Shown piece by piece: positions 39,129 to 48,020 of a DNA stretch of 64,000 nucleotides. This stretch comes from Pseudomonas salomonii (GTDB taxonomy: Bacteria; Pseudomonadota; Gammaproteobacteria; Pseudomonadales; Pseudomonadaceae). Each line of letters opens with the position of its first letter. Positions within the stretch are counted from its first letter, which is position 1. A program made the position numbers and the translations under genes. The notes under the pieces are model-generated. The model saw only the letters and a list, made by a program, of their open reading frames with translations, did not search any database and had not been told where the DNA came from. The stretch lies in assembly GCF_900107155.1 (NCBI RefSeq), contig NZ_FNOX01000004.1, positions 248,001 through 312,000 on the forward strand. The letters run 5' to 3'.

Positions 39129-40775
39129 TTACAGCAAGATGGTACGGATGTCGTTGAGCAGTTGGCTCAGGCGCTGCGTGAAGCGGGCAGCAGCAGCGCC
39201 GTTGATCACACGGTGATCGTAGGACAACGACAGCGGCAGCATCAGCTTGGGCTGGAACGCTTTACCGTCCCACACAGGCTGGATAGTGGCCTTGGACACA
39301 CCCAGGATCGCCACTTCCGGCGCGTTGACGATTGGCGTGAAGCCAGTGCCGCCAATGTGACCGAGGCTGGAGATGGTGAAGCACGCGCCTTGCATGTCGT
39401 CGGCGGTGAGCTTCTTGTCGCGGGCCTTGGCAGCCAGTGCAGCAGCTTCAGCGGCGAGTTGCAGCAGGCTCTTCTGATCAACGTTCTTGATCACAGGAAC
39501 CAGCAGGCCGTCCGGGGTATCCACCGCGAAACCTACGTTCACGTACTTCTTGCGGATGATCGCCTTGCCGCTTGGTGCCAGCGAACTGTTGAAGTCCGGC
39601 AGCTCCTTGAGCAGGTGCGCGCAGGCCTTGAGCAGCAGTGGCAGCACGGTCAGTTTCACGCCGGCTTTTTCGGCCACGGCTTTTTGCGCAACGCGGAAAG
39701 CTTCCAGGTCGGTGATATCGGCCTGGTCGAACTGAGTCACGTGCGGGATGTTCAGCCAGCTGCGGTGCAGGCTCGACGCGCCGATTTGCATCAGGCGGGT
39801 CATCGGCACTTCTTCGGTTTCGCCGAAGCGGCTGAAGTCCACGACCGGGATCGGTGGAATGCCCGAGCCGCCCGTAGCAGCGCCGGCAGCCGGAGCTTCC
39901 TTGGCTTTCTGCATCATGGCCTTGACGTAGACCTGCACGTCTTCTTTGAGCACACGACCGTGCGGGCCGGTGGCCGACACAGCGTTGAGCTCAACGCCGA
40001 ACTCACGGGCCAGCTGACGCACGGCAGGGCCGGCGTGAACCTTGGCACCGCTTGGCGCAGGCGCAGCAGCCGCAGGGGCCGGTGCGGCCTCGGCTTTTGC
40101 AGCCGGTGCGGCAGGTGCAGCAGCGGCCGGAGCAGCTTCAGCCTTGGCAGCCGGAGCAGCAGCCGGTGCTGGCGCAGCAGCAGGTGCAGCGCCTTGTACT
40201 TTGAGCTTGAGGATGAAATCGCCAGTGCCGACTTCGTCTTCCAGCTTGACCGCAATGCTTTCCACCACGCCGGCAGCCGGCGAAGGGATTTCCATGGAGG
40301 CCTTGTCGGACTCCAGGGTGATCAGCGACTGGTCGGCTTCGACGGTGTCGCCGACCTTGACCAGCAGCTCGATGATCTTGGCCTTGCCCGACGAACCGAT
40401 GTCCGGAACATGAATGTCCTGAACGGTGGCAGCAGCCGGAGCCGGGGCCGCAGGGGTCTCGGCAGCGGCAGCAGGTTTTTCAGCGGCAGGTGCGGGTGCA
40501 GCAGCGGCAGCCGGGGCTGGCGCAGGGGCCGCATCAGCGGCGCCTTCGATTTCCAGTTCCAGCAGTTCGTCGCCTTCTTTGAGGCGGTCGCCCAGCTTCA
40601 CTTTCAGGCTCTTGACCACGCCGGCCTTGGGAGCAGGAATTTCCATGCTCGCCTTGTCCGACTCCAGGGTCAGGATGCTCTGGTCAGCTTCGACTTTGTC
40701 GCCGACCTTCACAAACAGCTCGATTACTTCACCTTCACCGCTGCCGATGTCAGGTACGCGAATGAGTTCGCTCAC
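39129..40775 (-). CDS. aceF: Pyruvate dehydrogenase E2, dihydrolipoamide acetyltransferase
   Basis: The 548-residue product has two lipoyl domains (about 2-75 and 118-190), each with an ESDKASMEIP lysine site. Alanine/proline-rich linkers join them to an E3-binding domain (VRQLAREFGVELNAVSATGP) and a catalytic acyltransferase domain whose end carries SYDHRVINGAAAARF with the active His. It passes acetyl groups from E1 to coenzyme A. It lies 11 bases after aceE and is surely in the same operon. The linker coding shows internal repetition. Confidence 0.96.
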   Translation of the reverse strand: MSELIRVPDIGSGEGEVIELFVKVGDKVEADQSILTLESDKASMEIPAPKAGVVKSLKVKLGDRLKEGDELLELEIEGAADAAPAPAPAAAAAPAPAAEKPAAAAETPAAPAPAAATVQDIHVPDIGSSGKAKIIELLVKVGDTVEADQSLITLESDKASMEIPSPAAGVVESIAVKLEDEVGTGDFILKLKVQGAAPAAAPAPAAAPAAKAEAAPAAAAPAAPAAKAEAAPAPAAAAPAPSGAKVHAGPAVRQLAREFGVELNAVSATGPHGRVLKEDVQVYVKAMMQKAKEAPAAGAATGGSGIPPIPVVDFSRFGETEEVPMTRLMQIGASSLHRSWLNIPHVTQFDQADITDLEAFRVAQKAVAEKAGVKLTVLPLLLKACAHLLKELPDFNSSLAPSGKAIIRKKYVNVGFAVDTPDGLLVPVIKNVDQKSLLQLAAEAAALAAKARDKKLTADDMQGACFTISSLGHIGGTGFTPIVNAPEVAILGVSKATIQPVWDGKAFQPKLMLPLSLSYDHRVINGAAAARFTQRLSQLLNDIRTILL

Positions 40776-40786
40776 AAAAAATCTCC

Positions 40787-43432
40787 TCAGCAGTCCAGTG
40801 GGTTGCGTTTTTCCGGGTTGATCCCGAACTTGACGATAGCGTCTGCTACCACCTTGGGTTCGATCTCACCACGGTCAGCCAAGGCTTCCAGGGCTGCCAA
40901 CACCACGAAGTGACGGTCAACTTCGAAGAAGTGACGCAGCTTCTTGCGGCTGTCACTGCGGCCGAAACCGTCGGTGCCCAGGACTTTGAATTCCTTGGAC
41001 GGGACCCACTGGCGAATCTGTTCAGCAAACAGCTTCATGTAGTCGGTAGAGGCAATGACTGGACCTTTACGGCCGGCCAGGCACTCTTCGACGTAGCTCT
41101 TGGCTGGTTTCTGACCTGGGTGCAGGCGGTTGTTGCGCTCCACCGCCAGGCCGTCGCGACGCAGTTCGTTGAAGCTGGTAACGCTCCACACGTCAGCGCC
41201 GACGTTGAACTCTTCACGCAGGATCTTCGCCGCTTCACGCACTTCACGCAGGATGGTGCCGGAGCCCATCAGCTGCACATGGTGCGCCGCTTCCTTGGTG
41301 TCTTCTTCGAGCAGGTACATGCCCTTGATGATGCCTTCCTCAACACCGGCCGGCATGGCAGGTTGCTGGTAAGACTCGTTCATCACAGTGATGTAGTAGA
41401 AAACGTCCTGCTGCTCTTCGGTCATCTTCTTCATGCCGTCCTGGATGATCACCGCCAGCTCATAGCCGTAGGTTGGATCAAAGGTGCGGCAGTTCGGGAT
41501 GGTGGCAGCCAGGATGTGGCTGTGACCGTCTTCGTGTTGCAGGCCTTCGCCGTTCAGCGTGGTGCGGCCGGCGGTGCCGCCGATCAGGAAACCACGGGTA
41601 CGGCTGTCGCCTGCTGCCCACGCCAGGTCGCCGATACGCTGGAAGCCGAACATCGAGTAGAAGATGTAAAACGGCAGCATCGGCTGGTTGTGGCTCGAAT
41701 ACGAAGTACCGGCAGCGATGAAGGAGCTCATGGCGCCCGCTTCGTTGATGCCTTCTTCGAGGATCTGGCCCTTTTTGTCTTCCTTGTAGAACATCACCTG
41801 GTCTTTATCGACTGGCTCGTAGAGCTGGCCGACGGAGGAGTAGATGCCCAGCTGACGGAACATGCCTTCCATACCGAAGGTACGGGCTTCGTCCGGGATG
41901 ATCGGGACGATACGCGAACCGATTTCCTTGTCCTTGACCAACTGCGCCAGGATGCGCACGAACGCCATGGTGGTGGAGATTTCACGGTCGCCCGAGCCGT
42001 CCAGGATAGCCTTGAGGGTATCGAGTGGCGGTGTAGGAATGTCGAAGGACTTGGCGCGGCGCTGTGGCACGAAACCGCCCAGTGCTGTGCGACGCTCGCT
42101 GAGGTAGCGGGCTTCGGCGCTGTTTGGCTCCGGCTTGAAGAACGGCAGGTTCTCCAGCTCTTCGTCCTTGACCGGGATGTCGAAGCGATCACGGAACAGC
42201 TTCAGGCTTTCAACATCCACTTTCTTGGTGTTGTGCGCCGTGTTCTTCGCTTCGCCGGCACCGGTGCCATAACCCTTGATGGTCTTGGCCAGGATGACGG
42301 TCGGTTGTTCTTTGTGGTTGACCGCTTCGTGGTACGCCGCGTAGACCTTGTACGGGTCGTGGCCGCCACGGTTGAGTTTCCAGATCTCGTCGTCGGACAG
42401 GTCTGCAACCATTGCCTTGAGTTCAGGCGTGTTGAAGAAGTGTTCACGTACGAACGCGCCGTCTTTGGCTTTGTAGTTCTGGTACTCGCCGTCGATGACT
42501 TCGTCCATGCGACGTTGCAGGATACCGTCGACGTCTTTGGCCAGCAGTGGGTCCCAGAAACGGCCCCAGATGACTTTGGTCACGTTCCACTGAGCACCGC
42601 GGAACACGCCTTCGAGTTCCTGGATGATCTTGCCGTTGCCGCGAACCGGGCCGTCGAGGCGCTGCAGGTTGCAGTTGATGACGAAGATCAGGTTGTCGAG
42701 CTTCTCGCGGCCGGCCAGGGAGATGGCGCCCAGGGATTCCGGCTCGTCACACTCGCCGTCGCCCAGGAAGCACCAGACTTTCTGCTTGCCTTCAGGGATG
42801 AAGCCACGGGCTTCCAGGTACTTCATGAAGCGTGCCTGGTAGATCGCCTGGATCGGGCCAAGGCCCATGGATACCGTCGGGAACTGCCAGAAATCAGGCA
42901 TCAGCCAAGGGTGCGGGTACGACGACAGGCCGTTACCGTCCACTTCCTGGCGGAAGTTGTTCATGTGTTCTTCGGTGATGCGGCCTTCCATGAACGCACG
43001 GGCGTAAACGCCTGGAGAAGTGTGGCCCTGGAAGTAGATCAGGTCGCCGCCGTGTTCGTCGGTCGGGGCCTGGAAGAAGTAGTTGAAGCCGATGTCATAC
43101 AGGGTTGCGCTGGAAGCGAAGCTGGAGATGTGACCGCCCAGGTCAGAATCTTTCAAGTTCGTGCGCATTACCATCGCCATGGCGTTCCAACGTACCAGCG
43201 AGCGAATGCGGCGTTCCATGAACAGGTCGCCAGGCATGCGTGCTTCGTGGGTAACGGGGATGGTGTTGCGGTATGGCGTGGTGATGGCGTAGGGCAATTG
43301 CGAGCCGCTGCGGGTCGCGAGTTCGCCCATACGGGTCATCAAATAATGAGCACGGTCTTCGCCTTCTTTGTCGAGAACCGATTCCAGGGCGTCCAGCCAT
43401 TCCTGGGTTTCGACGGGATCGAGGTCTTGCAT
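40787..43432 (-). CDS. aceE: Pyruvate dehydrogenase E1, homodimeric type
   Basis: The ThDP enzyme has GDGECDEPES and VINCNLQRLDGP of the cofactor site and ends RNPLDC. The start is taken at ATG 43430-43432 (MQDLDPVETQEW, 881 residues), matching the usual homodimeric E1 length, with GGAG 8 bases upstream. An in-frame ATG at 43507 would add 25 residues (MSSAHKASRK...) but has a weaker ribosome site. It decarboxylates pyruvate and acetylates the E2 lipoyl arm. Two palindromic operators lie upstream. Confidence 0.94.
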   Translation of the reverse strand: MQDLDPVETQEWLDALESVLDKEGEDRAHYLMTRMGELATRSGSQLPYAITTPYRNTIPVTHEARMPGDLFMERRIRSLVRWNAMAMVMRTNLKDSDLGGHISSFASSATLYDIGFNYFFQAPTDEHGGDLIYFQGHTSPGVYARAFMEGRITEEHMNNFRQEVDGNGLSSYPHPWLMPDFWQFPTVSMGLGPIQAIYQARFMKYLEARGFIPEGKQKVWCFLGDGECDEPESLGAISLAGREKLDNLIFVINCNLQRLDGPVRGNGKIIQELEGVFRGAQWNVTKVIWGRFWDPLLAKDVDGILQRRMDEVIDGEYQNYKAKDGAFVREHFFNTPELKAMVADLSDDEIWKLNRGGHDPYKVYAAYHEAVNHKEQPTVILAKTIKGYGTGAGEAKNTAHNTKKVDVESLKLFRDRFDIPVKDEELENLPFFKPEPNSAEARYLSERRTALGGFVPQRRAKSFDIPTPPLDTLKAILDGSGDREISTTMAFVRILAQLVKDKEIGSRIVPIIPDEARTFGMEGMFRQLGIYSSVGQLYEPVDKDQVMFYKEDKKGQILEEGINEAGAMSSFIAAGTSYSSHNQPMLPFYIFYSMFGFQRIGDLAWAAGDSRTRGFLIGGTAGRTTLNGEGLQHEDGHSHILAATIPNCRTFDPTYGYELAVIIQDGMKKMTEEQQDVFYYITVMNESYQQPAMPAGVEEGIIKGMYLLEEDTKEAAHHVQLMGSGTILREVREAAKILREEFNVGADVWSVTSFNELRRDGLAVERNNRLHPGQKPAKSYVEECLAGRKGPVIASTDYMKLFAEQIRQWVPSKEFKVLGTDGFGRSDSRKKLRHFFEVDRHFVVLAALEALADRGEIEPKVVADAIVKFGINPEKRNPLDC

Positions 43433-43520
43433 GGCTTGCTCCAGGGCGGAAAGGCTACCAGAATCGGTTGCCTGAAGTTTGCGACTGGCCTTGTGGGCAG
43501 ACGACATAAATTCTTGGATG

Positions 43521-43538
43521 GCCGAAGGTTGCTTCGGC
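43521..43538 (-). other. Perfect hairpin in the aceE leader
   Basis: GCCGAAG-GTTG-CTTCGGC is a 7-base perfect stem with a 4-base loop, 89 bases before the chosen aceE start. If transcription begins at or beyond the operators it lies in the 5-prime leader. Confidence 0.5.
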
Positions 43539-43542
43539 GTCC

Positions 43543-43557
43543 TGTAGTTTTACTACA
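43543..43557. promoter_or_regulatory. Operator 1 upstream of aceEF
   Basis: TGTAGT-TTT-ACTACA is a perfect 6-base inverted repeat around three bases. The shape resembles GntR-family (FadR/PdhR-like) sites. A near-identical copy lies 52 bases away, about five helical turns. Confidence 0.65.
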
Positions 43558-43595
43558 AATCGTCGGCCATTTCAGCCTTTCGAATGTATATACGA

Positions 43596-43608
43596 GTAGT
43601 AAAACTAC
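43596..43608. promoter_or_regulatory. Operator 2 upstream of aceEF
   Basis: GTAGT-AAA-ACTAC repeats the core of operator 1 in the opposite orientation. The two sites could bind one regulator cooperatively and may also affect the divergent glnE. Confidence 0.65.
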
Positions 43609-43815
43609 ACAAGACTGAGCGTATGGCTCGGTCTGGCTGGTGAGCATAATCGTTATTGTTGATCATTTGCGAACAAGAAAAGGTGAAAGTTTGATGTCGG
43701 CTGCCAAGATGAAATTAATTTCAGCTATTTCTAACCTTTGTTCGACAGTCCTTCACCAAGCGTGGTTCTTGCCTTCACAACCACACGCCTTTTACGCGCC
43801 GATCAAGGATAGACC
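43609..43815. other. Region between aceEF operators and glnE
   Basis: About 200 bases, richer in A and T than the flanking genes. A ribosome site (AAGGA) precedes glnE. No clear promoter hexamers, repeat or RNA gene was identified. Confidence 0.5.
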
Positions 43816-46755
43816 ATGAGCCTTCCAACGCTGGCCGAACTGCCGGCCATTCTCTTGCCTTTTGCCCAGCGGGCCGAGCAGTCATTTCGTGACGCGGTGG
43901 CCGCGCTGGACGCCGATCATGGACTTTCTGCGTGGACGCCGCAACGGTGGGCCGACTTTGCCCGGGTGTGCGCCGCCAGTGATTTCGTCATTGAACAGAG
44001 TGTTCGTGACCCTTTGATGTTGCTTGAGCTGGTGGCCTGGGGCGAGCTGGACCGCGGCTTTGCGCCCGGTGAGCTGTGCAGCCAGATCGCCGGTGCCGTG
44101 CAACAGGCCGAAACAGAAGATGAGTTGGGCCGGCTGCTGCGCCGCCAGCGCACGCGCCAGCAAGTGCGCATTATCTGGCGCGACCTGACCCGACAGGCGG
44201 ACCTGGTGCAAACCTGTCGCGACCTCTCCGACATGGCCGACGCCAGCATCGACCAGGCTTACCAGTGGCTGTACCAGCGCCACTGCGTGCAGTTCGGCAC
44301 ACCCACCGGCCGGCGCAGCGGCGAAGCCCAGCACATGGTCATTCTTGGCATGGGCAAGCTCGGCGCGGTGGAGTTGAACCTGTCGTCGGACATCGACCTG
44401 ATCTTCGCCTACCCCGAAGGCGGCGAAACCGTGGGCGTGAAGCGCGCGCTGGACAACCAGGAGTTTTTCATTCGCCTTGGTCAAAAACTGATCAAGGCCC
44501 TCGACCCGATGACGGTCGATGGTTTTGTCTTCCGTGTCGACATGCGCCTGCGGCCCTACGGTTCGGCCGGCGCGCTGGTGCTCAGCTTCAATGCGCTGGA
44601 GCAGTACTACCAGGATCAAGGCCGCGACTGGGAACGCTACGCCATGATCAAGGCGCGCGTGGTGGCCGGCGATCAAGTGGCCGGTGCGCAATTGCTGGAT
44701 ATGCTGCGCCCGTTCGTTTACCGCCGTTACCTGGATTTTTCCGCGATTGAAGCGCTGCGCACCATGAAGCAACTGATCCAGCAGGAAGTGCGGCGCAAGG
44801 GCATGGCCGAGAACATCAAACTGGGCTCGGGCGGCATCCGCGAGGTGGAATTTATCGCCCAGGCGTTCCAGTTGATTCACGGTGGCCGCGACCTGAGCCT
44901 GCAACAGCGGCCGTTGCTGATGGTGCTCGGCACGCTGGAAGGCCAGGGCTATTTGCCGCCTGCAGTGATCGCGGAGTTGCGCAATGGTTATGAGTTCCTG
45001 CGTTATACCGAGCACGCGATCCAGGCGATCGCCGACCGTCAAACCCAAATGCTCCCGGACAGCCCTGAAGATCAGGCGCGCATTGCCTTTATGCTGGGCT
45101 TTGCCGATTGGGCCGCGTTCCATGAGCGCCTGATGTATTGGCGTGGCCGGGTGGACTGGCACTTCCGTCAGGTGATCGCTGATCCGGACGAAGAGGAAGG
45201 CGCAGAAAGCGAGCTGGTGGTGGGCGGGGAGTGGTTACCGTTGTGGGAGGAGTCCCAGGACGAAGATGCCGCGTGTCGCCAACTGGCCGAAGGCGGTTTT
45301 ACCGACGCGCCCAAAGCCCTCAAAGCCCTGGCTGGCCTGCGTGGCAGCCCGCAGTTGCGCGCTATGCAGCGCCTCGGTCGCGAGCGGCTCGACGCGTTTA
45401 TCCCGCGCTTGCTGGCCCAGGCCGTCGAACACGCCAACCCGGATCTGGTGCTCGAACGCGTGCTGCCGCTGGTGGAGGCCGTGGCGCGACGTTCCGCCTA
45501 TCTGGTACTGCTGACCGAAAACCCCGACGCCCTGCGCCGCTTGTTGACGCTGTGCGCCGCCAGCCCCTGGATTGCCGAGCAAATCACGCGCTTCCCGCTG
45601 CTGCTCGACGAATTGCTCAACGAAGGCCGCCTGTTCAAACCACCGTTGGCGCCGGAACTCGCCGCTGAGCTGCGTGAGCGCCTCACACGCATCCCCGAAG
45701 ATGACCTTGAGCAACAGATGGAGGCCTTGCGGCACTTCAAACTGGCCCACCGCCTGCGTGTAGCCGCCTCGGAAATTGCCGGTAGCCTGCCGTTGATGAA
45801 GGTCAGCGACTATTTGACCTGGCTCGCCGAGGCCATTCTCGAACAAGTGCTGGCCCTGGCCTGGCGCCAGACGGTCGCCCGCCATGGCTCGCCACAGCGG
45901 GTGGACGGCAGCCTGTGCGACCCGGGTTTCATTATTGTGGGGTATGGCAAGGTCGGCGGTATCGAGTTGGGGCATGGCTCGGACCTGGATCTGGTGTTCG
46001 TCCACGACGGCGACCCGCAGGCCGAAACCGATGGCGCCAAACCCATCGACGGCGCGCAGTTCTTTACGCGCCTGGGCCAGCGGATCATTCACCTGCTCAC
46101 CACCCAGACCAACTCCGGCCAATTGTATGAAGTGGACATGCGCCTGCGACCTTCCGGCGCCTCCGGTTTGCTGGTCAGCTCGCTTGGGGCGTTTGAGCGC
46201 TACCAGGAAAATGAAGCCTGGACCTGGGAACATCAGGCCCTGATCCGCGCGCGGGTGCTGGTGGGCAGCCAGGATGTGGGCCACGCGTTTGAACAGGTAC
46301 GGGCTAAAGTACTGGGGCGTGAACGTGACTTGGCGAAGCTGCGCCAGGAAGTCAGCGAGATGCGCGCCAAGATGCGCGACAATCTGGGCACCAAGGCTAC
46401 GGCTGCCGGGACGGGGGCGAATGCCTTCGAGCCGGCGACCGTGTTCGACCTCAAGCAAGACGCCGGAGGTATCGTCGATATTGAATTTATGGTGCAATAC
46501 GCGGCTTTGGCGTGGTCTGCGCAACATCCATCGTTGCTGCGCTATACCGACAATATCCGCATTCTGGAAGGCTTGGAGCAGGTCGGGCTGATGCCCGCCG
46601 CCGATGCCCATCTGTTGCGTGAGGTGTACAAGGCCTACCGTTCCGCCGCGCACCGCCAGGCCTTGCAAAACGAGGCCGGCACGGTAGCCGGGGATCAGTT
46701 CGCCGACGAACGGCGCCAGGTGATGCGAATCTGGAATGAACTGGGGTTAAGCTGA
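43816..46755 (+). CDS. glnE: Bifunctional glutamine synthetase adenylyltransferase/deadenylase
   Basis: The 979-residue protein has two nucleotidyltransferase domains: the N-terminal deadenylase with GMGKLGAVELNLSSDIDLIF and the C-terminal adenylylase with GYGKVGGIELGHGSDLDLVF, each with the paired Asp metal ligands. Helical GlnD-UR-like regions lie between. It adenylates and deadenylates glutamine synthetase under PII control, matching nitrogen supply. It is divergent from aceE and conserved at this position in Pseudomonas. Confidence 0.96.
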   Translation: MSLPTLAELPAILLPFAQRAEQSFRDAVAALDADHGLSAWTPQRWADFARVCAASDFVIEQSVRDPLMLLELVAWGELDRGFAPGELCSQIAGAVQQAETEDELGRLLRRQRTRQQVRIIWRDLTRQADLVQTCRDLSDMADASIDQAYQWLYQRHCVQFGTPTGRRSGEAQHMVILGMGKLGAVELNLSSDIDLIFAYPEGGETVGVKRALDNQEFFIRLGQKLIKALDPMTVDGFVFRVDMRLRPYGSAGALVLSFNALEQYYQDQGRDWERYAMIKARVVAGDQVAGAQLLDMLRPFVYRRYLDFSAIEALRTMKQLIQQEVRRKGMAENIKLGSGGIREVEFIAQAFQLIHGGRDLSLQQRPLLMVLGTLEGQGYLPPAVIAELRNGYEFLRYTEHAIQAIADRQTQMLPDSPEDQARIAFMLGFADWAAFHERLMYWRGRVDWHFRQVIADPDEEEGAESELVVGGEWLPLWEESQDEDAACRQLAEGGFTDAPKALKALAGLRGSPQLRAMQRLGRERLDAFIPRLLAQAVEHANPDLVLERVLPLVEAVARRSAYLVLLTENPDALRRLLTLCAASPWIAEQITRFPLLLDELLNEGRLFKPPLAPELAAELRERLTRIPEDDLEQQMEALRHFKLAHRLRVAASEIAGSLPLMKVSDYLTWLAEAILEQVLALAWRQTVARHGSPQRVDGSLCDPGFIIVGYGKVGGIELGHGSDLDLVFVHDGDPQAETDGAKPIDGAQFFTRLGQRIIHLLTTQTNSGQLYEVDMRLRPSGASGLLVSSLGAFERYQENEAWTWEHQALIRARVLVGSQDVGHAFEQVRAKVLGRERDLAKLRQEVSEMRAKMRDNLGTKATAAGTGANAFEPATVFDLKQDAGGIVDIEFMVQYAALAWSAQHPSLLRYTDNIRILEGLEQVGLMPAADAHLLREVYKAYRSAAHRQALQNEAGTVAGDQFADERRQVMRIWNELGLS

Positions 46756-46804
46756 AACTCGATTAAATGTGGGATGCCAATCTAATGTGGACACACAGCT
46801 TTGT

Positions 46805-46890
46805 GTGGGAGCCGGGCTTGCCCGCGATGCAGACGCCTCGGTTTATCAGTGATACCGAGTTGATGCCTTCGCAGGCAAGCCAGCTCCCAC
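46805..46890. repeat. REP pair between glnE and waaF
   Basis: Inward-facing units GTGGGAGCCGGGCTTGCC and GGCAAGCCAGCTCCCAC. In P. aeruginosa this interval holds ilvE; here it holds only the REP pair and a long hairpin. Confidence 0.9.
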
Positions 46891-46936
46891 ACAAGCCAGC
46901 TCTGACACAAAGTGGCTACCGTGACCTACAGTAAAT

Positions 46937-46972
46937 AACGATGCGGGGAGGCATAAGCCTCCCCGCATCGTT
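46937..46972 (+). terminator. Long perfect hairpin just before waaF
   Basis: A 16-base perfect stem (AACGATGCGGGGAGGC with its complement) closes an ATAA loop. The following T run is short (TTT), so it may end glnE transcription weakly or insulate waaF. It ends 12 bases before the waaF ATG. Confidence 0.65.
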
Positions 46973-46984
46973 TGTGGAAACTAC

Positions 46985-48019
46985 ATGAATATTCTGATCG
47001 TTGGGCCTAGTTGGGTCGGTGACATGGTGATGGCGCAGACACTGTTTCAGTGCCTCAAACAGCGCCATCCCGACTGCCAAATCGACGTGCTCGCCCCTGA
47101 GTGGAGCCGGCCGATCCTCGAGCGCATGCCCGAGGTGCGCGCGGCCTTGAGCTTCCCGCTTGGCCATGGCGCCCTCGAATTGGCGACGCGCCGGCGCATC
47201 GGCAAATCCATGGTCGGCCAGTACGATCAGGCGATTTTGCTGCCCAACTCGCTCAAGTCGGCGTTGGTGCCGTACTTTGCCGGCATCCCTAAACGTACCG
47301 GCTGGCGCGGCGAGTTTCGCTACGTGTTGCTCAATGACGTGCGCACCCTCGACAAGGCGCGCTACCCGCTGATGATCGAACGCTTCATGGCGCTGGCCTA
47401 CGAGCCCGGTGCCGAGTTGCCCACGCCTTATCCGCGCCCGAGCCTGCAGATCGATCCGGTGAGCCGTGACGCAGCGCTGGCCAAGTTCGGCCTGGCGCTT
47501 GACCGTCCCGTGCTGGCGCTGTGCCCCGGCGCCGAGTTTGGCGAGTCCAAGCGCTGGCCGTCGGAGCATTACGCCAAAGTCGCCGAGACGAAGATTCGCG
47601 AAGGCTGGCAGGTGTGGCTGTTTGGTTCGAAGAAGGACCATCCGGTGGGCGAGGATATTCGCCAGCGCCTGATCCCCGGCCTGCGTGAAGAGGCGGTGAA
47701 CCTCAGTGGCGACACGTCGCTGGCCGAGGCTATCGATTTACTCTCCTGCGCCGATTCGGTGGTGTCCAACGACTCCGGCCTGATGCACGTGGCCGCCGCG
47801 CTGAACCGCCCCTTGGTGGCGGTATATGGCTCGACGTCGCCCGGTTTTACCCCGCCTTTGGCCGATAAGGTTGAAGTGGTGCGCCTGGGCCTGGATTGCA
47901 GCCCGTGCTTTGAGCGTACCTGCCGGTTTGGCCATTACAACTGCATGCGTCAGTTGCTGCCGCAGCCGGTGAATGAAGCCTTGCAGCGGTTGCAGGGTTC
48001 TGCGGTCGAGGTTCGCTAG
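46985..48019 (+). CDS. waaF: ADP-heptose:LPS heptosyltransferase II
   Basis: The 344-residue GT9 protein begins MNILIVGPSWVGDMVMAQTL, the WaaF-specific start, and ends with NDSGLMHVAAALNRPLVAVY, the GT9 donor-binding motif. It adds the second heptose of the inner core at the cytoplasmic face of the membrane. It is the first gene of the LPS core operon; waaC follows after one base. Confidence 0.95.
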   Translation: MNILIVGPSWVGDMVMAQTLFQCLKQRHPDCQIDVLAPEWSRPILERMPEVRAALSFPLGHGALELATRRRIGKSMVGQYDQAILLPNSLKSALVPYFAGIPKRTGWRGEFRYVLLNDVRTLDKARYPLMIERFMALAYEPGAELPTPYPRPSLQIDPVSRDAALAKFGLALDRPVLALCPGAEFGESKRWPSEHYAKVAETKIREGWQVWLFGSKKDHPVGEDIRQRLIPGLREEAVNLSGDTSLAEAIDLLSCADSVVSNDSGLMHVAAALNRPLVAVYGSTSPGFTPPLADKVEVVRLGLDCSPCFERTCRFGHYNCMRQLLPQPVNEALQRLQGSAVEVR

Positions 48020-48020
48020 T

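Noticed and set aside
43433..43507. N-terminal extension of AceE starting at 43507
   Set aside because: The frame is open and cannot be excluded, but the added 25 residues are not part of the usual enzyme and the internal ATG has the better ribosome site.
40910..43618. 902-codon open frame on the plus strand opposite aceE
   Set aside because: It mirrors the aceE codons, has no recognisable domain and would read through the aceE operators.
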